This document shows positions 13,185 through 21,153 of a stretch of 64,000 nucleotides of DNA, one piece after another. Below the pieces are notes generated by a model. That model was not told where the DNA came from. It saw only the letters and a program-made list of their open reading frames with translations, and made no database searches. The DNA comes from Isoetes taiwanensis. Lineage: Eukaryota > Streptophyta > Lycopodiopsida > Isoetales > Isoetaceae. Where the stretch lies: assembly GCA_021234155.1 (NCBI GenBank), contig JAJEKV010000019.1:5284284-5348283 (forward strand). Direction: 5' to 3'. The position numbers and the translations under genes were made by a program. Position 1 is the stretch's first letter, and each line of letters begins with the position of its first letter.

Positions 13185-13497
13185 ATCGTTACTCTCCATT
13201 GCTGGCCGTAATATTGCTTCCAAATGAATGGTGGCATAGATCCTGCAGAAAGCTTCTTTTCTCATCAGCTGGTATGTACTTACTCAACAAATATTTTCCT
13301 AGCTTTATTCCATAGATTTAAGACAAACAGTGTGGTGACATAATGCAGACCTATTGGTGGGCAATTTTATTTATGCCTTACTGAAGTTACATGGCATGAA
13401 AGAAAAGCAATACCTGTTATTTGCAGTAGCATGGCTTTTCAATCCATTCACATTTACCATAGGGACAAGAGGCAACTGTGAAGCCATTGTGTGTTGG
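13185..13497 (+). pseudogene. PIG-M (GPI mannosyltransferase I) exon fragments
   Basis: The first exon piece reads YRYSPLLAVILLPNEWWHRS and ends near 13270 at a donor-like GTATGT. The second starts after ATGCAG near 13348 and reads [14 protein letters not shown], then [20 protein letters not shown]. These are signature stretches of PIG-M, the ER enzyme that adds the first mannose to GPI anchors. An intron of about 80 bp separates the two pieces in the expected order. The N terminus and most of the C terminus are absent. At about 13497 the sequence switches to RDR coding sequence, so this is a truncated fragment, not a gene. Confidence 0.7.
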
Positions 13498-13581
13498 ACA
13501 AAATATACTCCATGCTTCTTGAACCGTCAGGTTATTACTTTGCTTTCTACTCTGGGAGTACATGATGATGTTTTTATGCAG
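13490..13581 (+). pseudogene. RNA-dependent RNA polymerase (RDR) exon fragment fused to PIG-M
   Basis: Directly after the PIG-M piece, in the same reading frame, comes [20 protein letters not shown] then GVHDDVFMQ. This matches the conserved block of eukaryotic RDR proteins (cFLNRQ-ITLLs-LGV-D-vF). RDRs copy RNA into double-stranded RNA for silencing. Only about 30 residues are present, with no catalytic DLDGD motif, so it is inactive. The junction joins two unrelated host genes in one open frame on the same strand, as gene-capturing transposons do. Confidence 0.65.
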
Positions 13582-13937
13582 CCCAATGGGGATGGCTGGA
13601 GAATATATTCTGTCATTTGTTAAAACTATGGATTATACATATATACATACTTGGTTCCAATTTTGTTGTGCTTCATATTTACATTTCACAATAGGAAGCC
13701 TTCTCATTTCCAAGTAGCTCTTCTAGCAAATTGGGACTAAAAGCATAAGCCCCAAGTAATGGCAAATATCGTTGCCATTAGTTTTACTAAACTGCTGTTC
13801 ATACGAGTAGGTTGTTGAACGAAGGCCCTTAAAGTTTATCTACGTTTGCTTTTGTTAGGGCCCGAAGGGCCCAACATTTTTTTTAATATAGCAATCAACA
13901 CACAACTACCATTAACATTATTAACACAAACTATTGC

Positions 13938-14290
13938 ATTTAACACATTTAAATTAAAACCCCCCTTAAACCCCCTTTGATTTGGGTGCATATTCACACG
14001 AGGGGTTACGTAGGGCAGCGAGAGCCCCAAAAATATATTTACAATACATGTATAAAATTAACACCATTAAGTACATTCTCTCAAACCTTATAGTATTTTG
14101 CAAACCTTAATATACAGTATATAAAAACTTGTACATGCATACCCCACAAACGAGGATTGCTATGTACGGTCCAGATCTTGGAATAAAGGATAAATATGCC
14201 CATCTGACAGCTCTCGTTGCCCGGAGTAACCCCCCGTGTGAATATGCACCCAAACCAAAGGGGGTTTAAGGGGGGTTTTAATTTAAATGT
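13938..14290. repeat. Inverted repeat element, arms of about 65-70 bp
   Basis: The left arm (13938-14005) and right arm (14222-14290) are reverse complements. Both contain TTAAATTAAAACCCCCCTTA and TTTGGGTGCATATTCACACG or their complements. The spacer is about 215 bp. It abuts the first tandem tRNA-box repeat unit and looks like a MITE or fold-back insertion. Confidence 0.6.
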
Positions 14291-14873
14291 AGCAAAATAA
14301 TAGAGGGTTCCAAGGGGATTTGATATGGATGTAAAAAAACCAATTCCTAAAATCAAAGACCATATATCCCTAAAACAATCGAATAAGTTGTTATAAAAAA
14401 AAATATAGATTCAAGATAAAAAATAATCGCATTAGCTCTCTGGGTATATTGGTTAGTCTTATTATGACATTGAATTATTTTGGTAGAGGTTCGAGCCCAA
14501 ATATTTCATATTGGTAGAGGTGAGAGCCCAAGTATTTCATATTCTAAAATCTTAGGCAAAGCCGTGTAGAGGTTCGATATTCCCTCAAAACCTTCGGTGA
14601 AATCGTATTTCATATTTCAAAATCATAGCGTCTCCAATCATAAATGACTATAAGTGAAACAAGAGGTGCTCATAGGCCCCAACGTACGATATGGGTCATA
14701 GGATTGATGAATCCGACGACTGTGGTAGTCCAGGTGCACCTCGTTTAGAAATATGTAGCAAAATAACAGGGGGTTCCAAGGGGATTTGATATGGATGTAA
14801 AAAAAACAATTCCTAAAATCAAAATCCATCTATTCCTAAAATAATCGAATAAGTTGTCATAAAAAAAACATAG
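14288..14873 (+). repeat. Tandem tRNA-box repeat, one full unit plus the left part of the next
   Basis: A unit of about 466 bp (14288-14753) is followed by 120 bp of the next unit, which stops at AAAACATAG. The unit includes TTAGCTCTCTGGGTA, GGTTCGAGCCC and TGAATCCGACGACTGTGGTA. The second unit is cut at 14873 by the large insertion and resumes at 41557 with ATTCAAGATAAAAAATAATC, as in intact units. A and B boxes about 60 bp apart suggest Pol III ancestry, though tandem arrangement is unusual for a SINE. Confidence 0.75.
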
Positions 14874-14905
14874 CATTAGGGCGGATTTGGGGTCTGAAAA
14901 TGGCC
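14874..14905 (+). repeat. Left terminal inverted repeat of the large element
   Basis: A 32 bp terminus starting CATTAGGGCGGATTTGGGGT and ending AAAATGGCC. It pairs with 41525-41556 with one mismatch (C versus G at position 9). Confidence 0.8.
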
Positions 14906-15562
14906 CTTATCTTGGGTTAAAGATTTCCACGTCAGATTCGCCAGGACCAATCAGGTTTGCGCCTTTTTTACGAAAGTCAGTATTACTTGGCAGGTAGAAG
15001 GATGAGCAGGCTTACTTGGCATCCACATGGCGTATTTTCATAGGGGATGCCTGCGCTTTTATTGCAACCATTTTAATGGCCTCAGATTTTTAGAGTCGCC
15101 ACGGCCCAAAATAATGGTGACTTTGACCGCCCTCTCGCGCCACGTCCACCAACTCCTTGTCAAATTTTTGGCGCCAAACTTCAGTACTCACTCCGTGCCT
15201 CTATTGCATCCTCTCCGCCTTCACTCCTCATCCGCAATCCATGTCTCCCCGTAATTTCGTGTTCTTGCCCCATTTACGTAACTCCCAAGGTCAAGAAGTG
15301 GGAGGTTTTGTCTCAATAGGTTCGTGGTGGGTGAGTATCTTTGCCATCAACGAGGGGCGAGCATAGAGTTAGCGACAAAGCGATCCAGACGCGATGGGAC
15401 ACATTGGATAGGTAGGATAAAGAGTTCAAGTTGAATTCTAGCGGCCGGAAGTGGAAAGTATAACAATACGACATGCATATACCCCTTCCGATATGGCCAA
15501 AGAGCTAATCTCCACCAAAAACAGATTCCCAAAATTGCCCGCAAATGGTAACCACCTTAATC
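14906..15562. other. Left subterminal region of the large element
   Basis: No recognised gene. Open frames at 15027-15254 and 15157-15366 lack any family signature. Unlike the right end, this subterminal sequence has no second copy in the window. Confidence 0.4.
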
Positions 15563-15630
15563 GGATCACACGACGCCGGCTAGCCGCCGACTACTTAACT
15601 CGTAGAGATAGTTTCGCGTCGTGTGATCTC
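15563..15630. repeat. Cassette hairpin H1
   Basis: The left arm GGATCACACGACGCCGG and the right arm TTTCGCGTCGTGTGATC form a stem with a loop of about 35 nt. It is the first member of the hairpin family confined to the large element. Confidence 0.8.
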
Positions 15631-15945
15631 CTTATCTTTCATTTCTTTTCGTTGACACGTGTTTATAAACAACTTTATTATGCGGTTTTATGTTTATCGG
15701 ACATCGTGGATGTCATTCCTACCGAAAGTATTAGTAGTGTACTTTGTCGTGTATCACATAGACATCGGAATTGTCCTTTTCAAGGTATGGATGTCGTGAC
15801 CTTGCTTGGGTATAGGCATCCGGTTTTACTGACATGATTATAACGTAAAGGTCGTGAAACCGAGCTTGAGGCCGGGTTGAATTGCCCCTTTAAGTGAACT
15901 TTGTAAGCCACGCACTAATGAGAACAATGTAATTGCAATGAAGAA

Positions 15946-16500
15946 ATGCATGGTGACGAGGTGCAAGCGGGAATGTCAAAACGGAGGCGTAAGGATGAGT
16001 TTCAAAATCTTCACACCGCTTTGAGGTATTTGCTAACATATTCGATGGCGCAGAAGTTCAAAAGCTCAAGAAGACATATAATGTTTTCTCCCCCGCCGAT
16101 TTTGTGGATGGCTTATTTTTGGTTCCGACACAGGATGTTCGATTCCACGAATCATCCGGTCAACTAACAGAGGTCCGCGTAGTTAAGTCCTCCTTTAAGT
16201 TCAGATACTTTCTTCCAAAACAATATTTATCGTTAATTGTCAACTAGAACGAAGGAAACAGAAAAAAGAGAGGTCGCACAACTTTTTGGGAGCCGTTTGA
16301 GGACCATAACGAGACACTTTCCGTCGCGGTGGATATTCGAGTATGGAGAGGGAGGAAGTCATTTATACAGCCACCATGGAAGCGAATGGCCATTATCGAG
16401 CTAAGAGTGCTAATGGAGACAGAGGAGATTCTTGGCGACTTCCATTATTTTATTGATGGCATTAGGGTTGGTTCTGAGGCAAGAGGGAAATGTAAAGTTT
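15946..16500 (+). pseudogene. Unknown cassette protein A, one frameshift and one in-frame amber stop
   Basis: A basic N terminus (MSKRRRKDEFQNLHT, from about 15973) is followed after a frame change near 16020 by a clean frame reading FANIFDGAEVQKLKKTYNVF, then LFLVPTQDVRFHESSGQL and SFKFRYFLPKQYLSLIVN. An amber codon at about 16245 interrupts it. The same frame then goes on, KKRGRTTFWEPFEDHNETLS to VWRGRKSFIQPPWKRMAIIE and on to a final stop at 16498-16500. Continuous coding quality on both sides of the TAG suggests a single protein of roughly 170-180 residues broken by a point mutation. Readthrough is possible but unsupported. I recognise no family or motif. Confidence 0.45.
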
Positions 16501-16723
16501 AGTGAGTTCACGATCAACAAGAAATTGTCTATCGCCTAAGCGCTTTGAATCTCGGTTTTTATTTGTGTTTTTTGTCCGATGTTTTTTAGGGTTCCGTATT
16601 TTTGTCCGATATTTTTAGGGTTCCGTACAATTATTTAAAAAAACGTTACCATCATATTTTACTTTAACTTCGTTTTTACTATTTATCTCTTGCCGGTTGT
16701 CTATTTTTGTCGGTGTTAAGTAG

Positions 16724-16729
16724 TATAAA
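16724..16729 (+). promoter_or_regulatory. TATA box before the H3-tail-like ORF
   Basis: TATAAA lies 25 bp before the MARTKQTAR start codon. This is closer than at the other cassette genes (about 90-100 bp), so either the leader is extremely short or transcription starts elsewhere. Confidence 0.4.
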
Positions 16730-16748
16730 GCGCCATCCGCCGAAAGCC

Positions 16749-16871
16749 ATGGCAAGAACTAAGCAAACCGCAAGGACCCGTGCCGGTGATTACATTAGTC
16801 CGCCTCCTTCATCCGAATCAAGTCTCGATAGAGATTCTCCTCCTCCCACCATGCCTAACGTAAGACCCTAA
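16749..16871 (+). CDS. Short ORF or first exon starting with the histone H3 tail sequence MARTKQTAR
   Basis: The frame starts MARTKQTARTRAGDYISPPP, then becomes Ser/Pro-rich with acidic residues (SSESSLDRDSPPP) and stops after 40 codons. Residues 1-9 equal the start of canonical histone H3. After Met removal, ARTKQTAR is the segment bound by H3K4 readers such as PHD fingers. The match ends at residue 10, and no histone fold follows. The codons near the end, AAC then GTAAGA, form a good 5' splice site. The 40-codon frame may therefore be a first exon, with the downstream coding piece at 17415-17648 as a candidate later exon. The gene follows protein A and lies on the same strand. Function is unknown; mimicry or capture of a histone 5' end are both possible. 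Confidence 0.5.
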   Translation: MARTKQTARTRAGDYISPPPSSESSLDRDSPPPTMPNVRP

Positions 16872-17239
16872 AAAAAACTGCATGACAAAGCATGGAGAAG
16901 CAGCCCCGAGTAAGTAGGGAGGTGCACTCCTGCCCGAGAGATCTGAGGATGGAATGGAGAGACCGGGCGAGCGTAATATGACGCCGGATTAATTATTGGG
17001 TCAGCCGTTTGCTCTTTCGCTTCCCTCCCCCTCCCCTCCCTCCTCGATTTAACCTTCAAATCAAAGGAGGAGGCCCAACCAAAGGGGAAGGCTTAACTGT
17101 AATGTGTGGAGGAGAGACGGTTTTAAGAGTCTGGGCCGAGGAAACAGCCTGCAAATACCGGTGAGGGAGACGGCCGGAAGAGTCCGGCCGAAAGCAACAG
17201 GCTCCAAATGCTGGGGTGGGTGAGGGTAGTGGCCTAAGC

Positions 17240-17648
17240 TTTTGAAGACCTAAGCCCTCCATTAAGAGCTTTGAGATTAAGAAGTATCGAAGAGCATCGA
17301 GATGGTCATTCCACGCCTCCCATTTGCCGCTCGAAAGAGATTCTCGCAAGAGTGTGTTGGCGATACATCATACCGCCATTGTAATTCAAGCAAATCGCCT
17401 TAAATGCTCTTCAAATGGCTTCGGAAGCGGTTGGTGTCGGTCTGTTCGAGGACTCGCAGCTTTGCGACAATACATGCCAAGCGGGTGACTTGTCATGCTC
17501 AAGGACATCGCGCCTCGCCTTCACGCATAAGGGATCCCGAAAGTACTATGGTCAAAATTTTATGGCTGAATACAACAAGAAGAAAGACCCACCGGAAAAA
17601 GGCCGTGAAGTGCCTTTTGTGTTTTTTTTCATTTATAATATTTCTTAA
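17240..17648 (+). pseudogene. Unknown cassette protein B, C-terminal portion
   Basis: The clearest coding stretch is 17415-17648, starting MASEAVGVGLFEDSQLCDNT and ending NKKKDPPEKGREVPFVFFFI before a stop. It has four cysteines in the first half. In the same frame an in-frame TAA near 17382 separates it from upstream coding-like sequence (ARVCWRYIIPPL). It may be the 3' exon of the gene that starts at 16749, because no other promoter or start lies between them; that link is inference. GC-rich sequence at 16990-17240 has a different composition and may be inserted. A perfect-stem hairpin follows 96 bp after the stop. Confidence 0.35.
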
Positions 17649-17743
17649 TGTAATGGCTTTATAAAGTTGAATCTCTTAGTCCATTTTTTCTTAGAAGCCT
17701 AGCTTCGCACTTTTTATTTTTTTTTTTTTTTAATGTTATCGTG

Positions 17744-17811
17744 AGGATCACACGACGCCAAGAAGCATTGTGCTTTTGTTGCACATAGTAGTCTTCGGCG
17801 TCGTGTGATCC
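17744..17811. repeat. Cassette hairpin H2, perfect 15 bp outer stem
   Basis: GGATCACACGACGCC and GGCGTCGTGTGATCC are exact reverse complements around a loop of about 38 nt. It lies just after the protein B frame and is the best-preserved member of the family. The position suggests a transcript-end or boundary role, which is inference. Confidence 0.85.
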
Positions 17812-17837
17812 AACCCTAACCCTAACCCTAACCCTAG
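17811..17837. repeat. Short telomere-like array, CCCTAA units
   Basis: About four tandem CCCTAA hexamers directly abut hairpin H2. This is the TTAGGG type. Most plants use the heptamer TTTAGGG. It may be chance, a simple repeat, or a trace of telomeric repair. Confidence 0.7.
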
Positions 17838-17838
17838 A

Positions 17839-18122
17839 ATGTACGGACAAATCTCCCCACAACGGTGTGTCCCCCTTTCATAATCGACAACGGCTACTTG
17901 AGTTCAAAAGTGACAAATACTTTACCGCTCCTAAACATCTTGTTTTCGTCGCTTGTTTGCTTCGCCATGGATTGTTATGTGAAGTTCACGGAATGGTATG
18001 CATCCGCCCCTCATGACAACGAGGAAGTTAAGCCGATTGCGATTTATCCGTTCTATTGCAAGGAGTTGGACATCATGGCAAACAATAGCGAGCTTGGATG
18101 CTATCGCGCGAGGTTGCCTTAG
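17839..18122 (+). pseudogene. Unknown cassette protein C
   Basis: A clean frame reads MCPPFIIDNGYLSSKVTNTL, then LLNILFSSLVCFAMDCYVKF, TEWYASAPHDNEEVKPIAIY and PFYCKELDIMANNSELGC, ending at 18122. A possible earlier ATG lies at 17838. The central segment LLNILFSSLVCFAMDCYV is hydrophobic and could cross or touch a membrane. After the stop, coding-like sequence continues in other frames to about 18289, where AAG/GTATCTT looks like a splice donor. A matching acceptor CCAAACCAG lies near 18359, immediately before the protein D coding region. C and D may therefore be one spliced gene with an intron of about 70 bp. I recognise no family. Confidence 0.4.
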
Positions 18123-18359
18123 CTTTCACCCGCACCGCTTGGTCTCGGTATAGACGCCCTTTGCGGATGTCCCCGGCTCGTGGATTCCAAAACCAGCTCT
18201 AGAGGAGGCGGCTTCCCATTTGCAAACGGGGAAGATGTTTTTCAAGAATCTTTGCAATAGCGGGCTCCTCTGGCTGCGTCCTTGTGCTTAAGAAGGTATC
18301 TTATTTCTCTTTGCCGTTTGCATTTGCTAGTTATTGCATTACGCTTTCGCCAAACCAGA

Positions 18360-19444
18360 AGATACACCGGAAACAATGAAATCTTTAAGCCAAGGAGGGT
18401 TGGTTATGTGTGATGATGCTGACTATGACGTAAAATGGAGATAGATCTACAAGAAGAAGAGCAAGAATGTAGGAGTTTTAGCTTCGGCCTTGGGCCTTGG
18501 GTGAACCAGAGGAGGGAGATGATTCAAGGTGATGAGGATGGGAATGAGGATGAAAAAGAAGTTGTCCGACATAACGCCAATTTTAGTGGAAGGCAAAAGA
18601 ATACCTATTGCTAGAAGTGATATCTTGAGGAACCCATCTTTGTTACGAATGTGTGCTAGGGAAGACGAGCTTATCAGTACCTTGGTCGAATGGGTAAACT
18701 TAGGCCTAGATTTTGGAGAGGATTTGGACAAAGAGATGTTTGAAGTGTCTAATTATACCGGCAATGCTATAAAGCTTAAAGAAGCCTATGAGAGGCTGGA
18801 GTCTCGATTTGCTCAAGATGAGGCGAATCTACCAACGGAAGAAGAATTCCAGCGTCTCCGTGCAAAGCTGCCAACAGGATCTACAGGTTTGGCAGGCTCT
18901 TCAGTCAATCGCGGCAGCATAAGCCTGGTAGATGAGGATAAATGTGAAGAAGATAAGCTTGAGGGTTCTTATTTGTGGGAAGTAGATGATTTTTCTTGCC
19001 GACATGCACGCGGGGGACAGGAAAGATTGAAGGACTCTACATTGTTACGATATATCTCAAGATTCGTTAATGGGGAGATAATCGTCTTCAATGAGAACTT
19101 TCAGTCAAAAAGGTGCGTAGTTTGTCTATTACATCCGTGCATTATGCATGTTCGGGAACCATTCCCAATTGGCATCAAACATTGAAAGGGTGATAGCAAT
19201 TCGGCGGGATGTTGTGCTACAATATTTTGACGACCAAGCCGGTCTGTTGAGGCGAAAGCAATATGTTAAATTTTTAGGCTGCTGGGCTTGACTCACCCAA
19301 GGTTGGAAGTCAGGTCGATAACATGGAAGTCATTGCCTTGTTGGATCAGTGCGGCAGGGGATTGAAAGAGCATGAAATTGACGAGAAGCTTGAGAAATTG
19401 GAAGTTATATGTTTTCCAAACAGATTGTCCTTCCGAAATTCCTA
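18360..19444 (+). pseudogene. Unknown cassette protein D (paralogue at 51.9-52.6 kb), frameshifted
   Basis: It begins ETMKSLSQGG after an acceptor-like AG near 18359, breaks frame within 60 bp, then has a long frame at 18529-19185. That frame includes ITPILVEGKRIPIARSDILR, NPSLLRMCAREDELISTLVE, FEVSNYTGNAIKLKEAYERL and QERLKDSTLLRYISRF. Further coding-like segments follow with shifts (RRDVVLQYFDDQAGLLRRKQ near 19210; NMEVIALLDQCGRGLKEHEI near 19320; stop near 19443). The middle is acidic and probably helical. A second copy on the opposite strand at 51.9-52.6 kb keeps the same blocks in a single frame, which confirms real coding. No domain is recognised. Hairpin H3 follows the stop. Confidence 0.55.
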
Positions 19445-19470
19445 ATAAAAATTATTTTATTTGTATTTAT

Positions 19471-19533
19471 TCACATCACGCGAAATACATCGGTCGATTT
19501 TTCTGTCATATCTAGGTTTTTGCATCGTGTGAT
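19471..19533. repeat. Cassette hairpin H3
   Basis: TCACATCACGCGAAA pairs imperfectly with TTTTTGCATCGTGTGATA. It lies about 30 bp after the end of the protein D coding region. Confidence 0.65.
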
Positions 19534-19588
19534 ATCTATCTCAAGAAATGAAATATTATTGGAAAAAAACAATTAATTTATTTATTCC

Positions 19589-19617
19589 TCACACGACGCG
19601 AGAAGCAAGTCGTGTGA
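19589..19617. repeat. Compact cassette hairpin H4
   Basis: TCACACGAC and GTCGTGTGA pair around an 11 nt loop, ending 8 bp before the TATA box of the next gene. Its loop is much shorter than in the others. Confidence 0.7.
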
Positions 19618-19624
19618 CTCATGT

Positions 19625-19633
19625 TATAAATAG
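19625..19633 (+). promoter_or_regulatory. TATA box of cassette gene E1
   Basis: TATAAATAG about 95 bp before the ATG at 19720. The same element and the following AGAAGACC recur before gene E2, so the promoter was duplicated with the gene. Confidence 0.6.
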
Positions 19634-19719
19634 AAGACCGATGTCCACTGACCTCCGATCGCCTTCCGCCCATACGCTCATCTTCTACTTCCGGCCCCCG
19701 CCTTCCACCTTCTGCTCCG

Positions 19720-20115
19720 ATGGCATCATCATCTTCCTCTAGCAAGCGACCACGCCAAGATAGCACTCCCGGTAGCCGGAGCGCCCGTGGACATCACCCC
19801 TTGCGGTGGTGATGAAGAGATTCAAGGAGATCCATGATGAAAACAACCGTCCTCGCCGCCGAACAATGAGGTGGTCGACAGATAGCCTTCACGAGGGAGC
19901 CGGCCGACGCGAGGCGTTGAGCTCGTGGAAACATTTGCCATGTACCAAGAGGCGGCGAGCCGCGGGCTGAGGCGGTTGAAACTGCTCACATGATTTCGCG
20001 AGCCTTAGAAGATATGGAGAAGAAGCTCCTCGAGCTTGCGGAGGATGAGAAAACTGCGACCTTACGGCCGGTGCGGGACATGAAAATCAGCTAGAGGATC
20101 ATGAAGATCCCTAGC
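19720..20115 (+). pseudogene. Cassette gene E1, coiled-coil family, decayed copy
   Basis: It starts MASSSSSSSKRPRQDSTPGS, then by a frame change PVDITLAVVMKRFKEIHDEN. That matches gene E2 (PADITLAWVMKRFKEVHGE) and gene F (PSDIVLGVLMKRLKEQDD). The C-terminal part in another frame reads ISRALEDMEKKLLELAEDE, a heptad-like coiled-coil segment. Several frameshifts and early stops make this copy non-functional as read. It shares promoter, leader (CTCCGATGGCATCATCATC) and downstream hairpin with E2, so the two form a tandem gene-plus-hairpin duplication. Confidence 0.5.
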
Positions 20116-20211
20116 CGTTGTATCTATCTATTTTTTGCTTCAAAGAAAAGTTTTCTCTATTTTTGCTTCTATCTATCCTCTTGTTCTAATGTATGTTATG
20201 TTTTATTAAAA

Positions 20212-20280
20212 TATCACCCGACGCGAAATGCCTTGCTTGCAATTAGGTAGCAATCAATGGATTTAAAAGTCGTGTGATCT
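20212..20280. repeat. Cassette hairpin H5
   Basis: ATCACCCGACGCGAAATG and TTTAAAAGTCGTGTGATCT flank a loop containing GCAATTAGGTAGCAATCAAT. The loop is shared with H6, so the hairpins were duplicated with genes E1 and E2. Confidence 0.75.
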
Positions 20281-20523
20281 CCATGCCGCTCTTTTTGCTT
20301 CAATGAGAAGTTCTATCTTTAGTTATGTATCGAAAAATTACTTATGTATAGATTGTATCACCGAAATTATCAATAAAATTATCACCACGAGCTTTCTCTG
20401 GAAGAAAAGGCGTTAGAAGAAGTAACGGTCCTTTTCCTCACCGACGCGAGAAGTAGCGGTCCATTTTCCCGACCCACGGCATCGCCGGCGTCCCTGTGAC
20501 TCAAGCTACTCTGAAATCCCTGT

Positions 20524-20532
20524 TATAAAATA
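20524..20532 (+). promoter_or_regulatory. TATA box of cassette gene E2
   Basis: TATAAAATAG followed by AGAAGACC, about 100 bp before the ATG at 20625. It is the duplicated counterpart of the E1 promoter. Confidence 0.6.
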
Positions 20533-20624
20533 GAAGACCTTCTATCTTGCCTTGACCTCCGATCCTCTTCCGCCCTTACGCTCATCTTCTCTTCCTTCCG
20601 CCTACGCCTTAGCCTTCTCCTCCG

Positions 20625-20975
20625 ATGGCATCATCATCCTCCTCCGATAGCGGCCGCGCCAGGCTGCCAGCGGACATCACCCTTGCGTGGGTGATGAAGA
20701 GATTCAAGGAGGTTCACGGCGAAAAAACGGCTGCCTCGCCGTCGGCAGAAGATGGAGGCGGTGGACGGGTTAAATTCACGAGGGGGCTGCATGGCGAGAC
20801 CTTGAGCTCGCGGCAACATTAACCAGTACCGAGGCCAATAGCCGTAGGGGTCGAGGCGGTTTTAACAGCACACAATATTTCGCAGGCGCTAGAAGATATG
20901 GAGAAGAAGCTTCGAGCTGCGGAGGATAAGAACGCAGCTTTACGGCTTCAGCTACAGGATCATGAAGATCCGTAG
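20625..20975 (+). pseudogene. Cassette gene E2, coiled-coil family, frameshifted
   Basis: The N-terminal frame (20625-20822) reads MASSSSSDSGRARLPADITL, AWVMKRFKEVHGEKTAASPS and then a Gly-rich linker. It stops at 20820. In another frame the C terminus continues AVLTAHNISQALEDMEKKLR, AAEDKNAALRLQLQDHEDP, stop at 20973-20975, a clear heptad coiled coil. One frameshift near 20815-20830 therefore separates the halves. A working version would be about 115 residues: a Ser-rich start, a conserved ITLAWVMKRFKE motif and a coiled coil. Hairpin H6 follows. Role unknown. Confidence 0.5.
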
Positions 20976-21059
20976 CCATTGTATATATATTTTTTGTTTC
21001 AAAGAAAAATTTGCTTTGTTTCTTGCTTCTATCTGTTCTCTTGTTTTGTTTTATTAAAA

Positions 21060-21126
21060 GATCACACGACACGAAATGCCAACCTTGCAATTAGGTAGCA
21101 ATCAATGGATTTCGCGTCGTATGATC
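21060..21126. repeat. Cassette hairpin H6
   Basis: ATCACACGACACGAAATG pairs with ATTTCGCGTCGTATGAT around the same loop sequence as H5 (GCAATTAGGTAGCAATCAAT). Confidence 0.8.
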
Positions 21127-21153
21127 TCCACAACGTACACCTCGTTGAAAAGA

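Noticed and set aside
15451-15837. 128-codon plus frame spanning hairpin H1
   Set aside because: It runs through both arms of the hairpin, so it is more likely a chance frame than a gene.
17056-17349. 97-codon minus-strand frame
   Set aside because: Pro/Ser-rich, opposite to coding-like plus sequence, no family features. Taken as a shadow frame.
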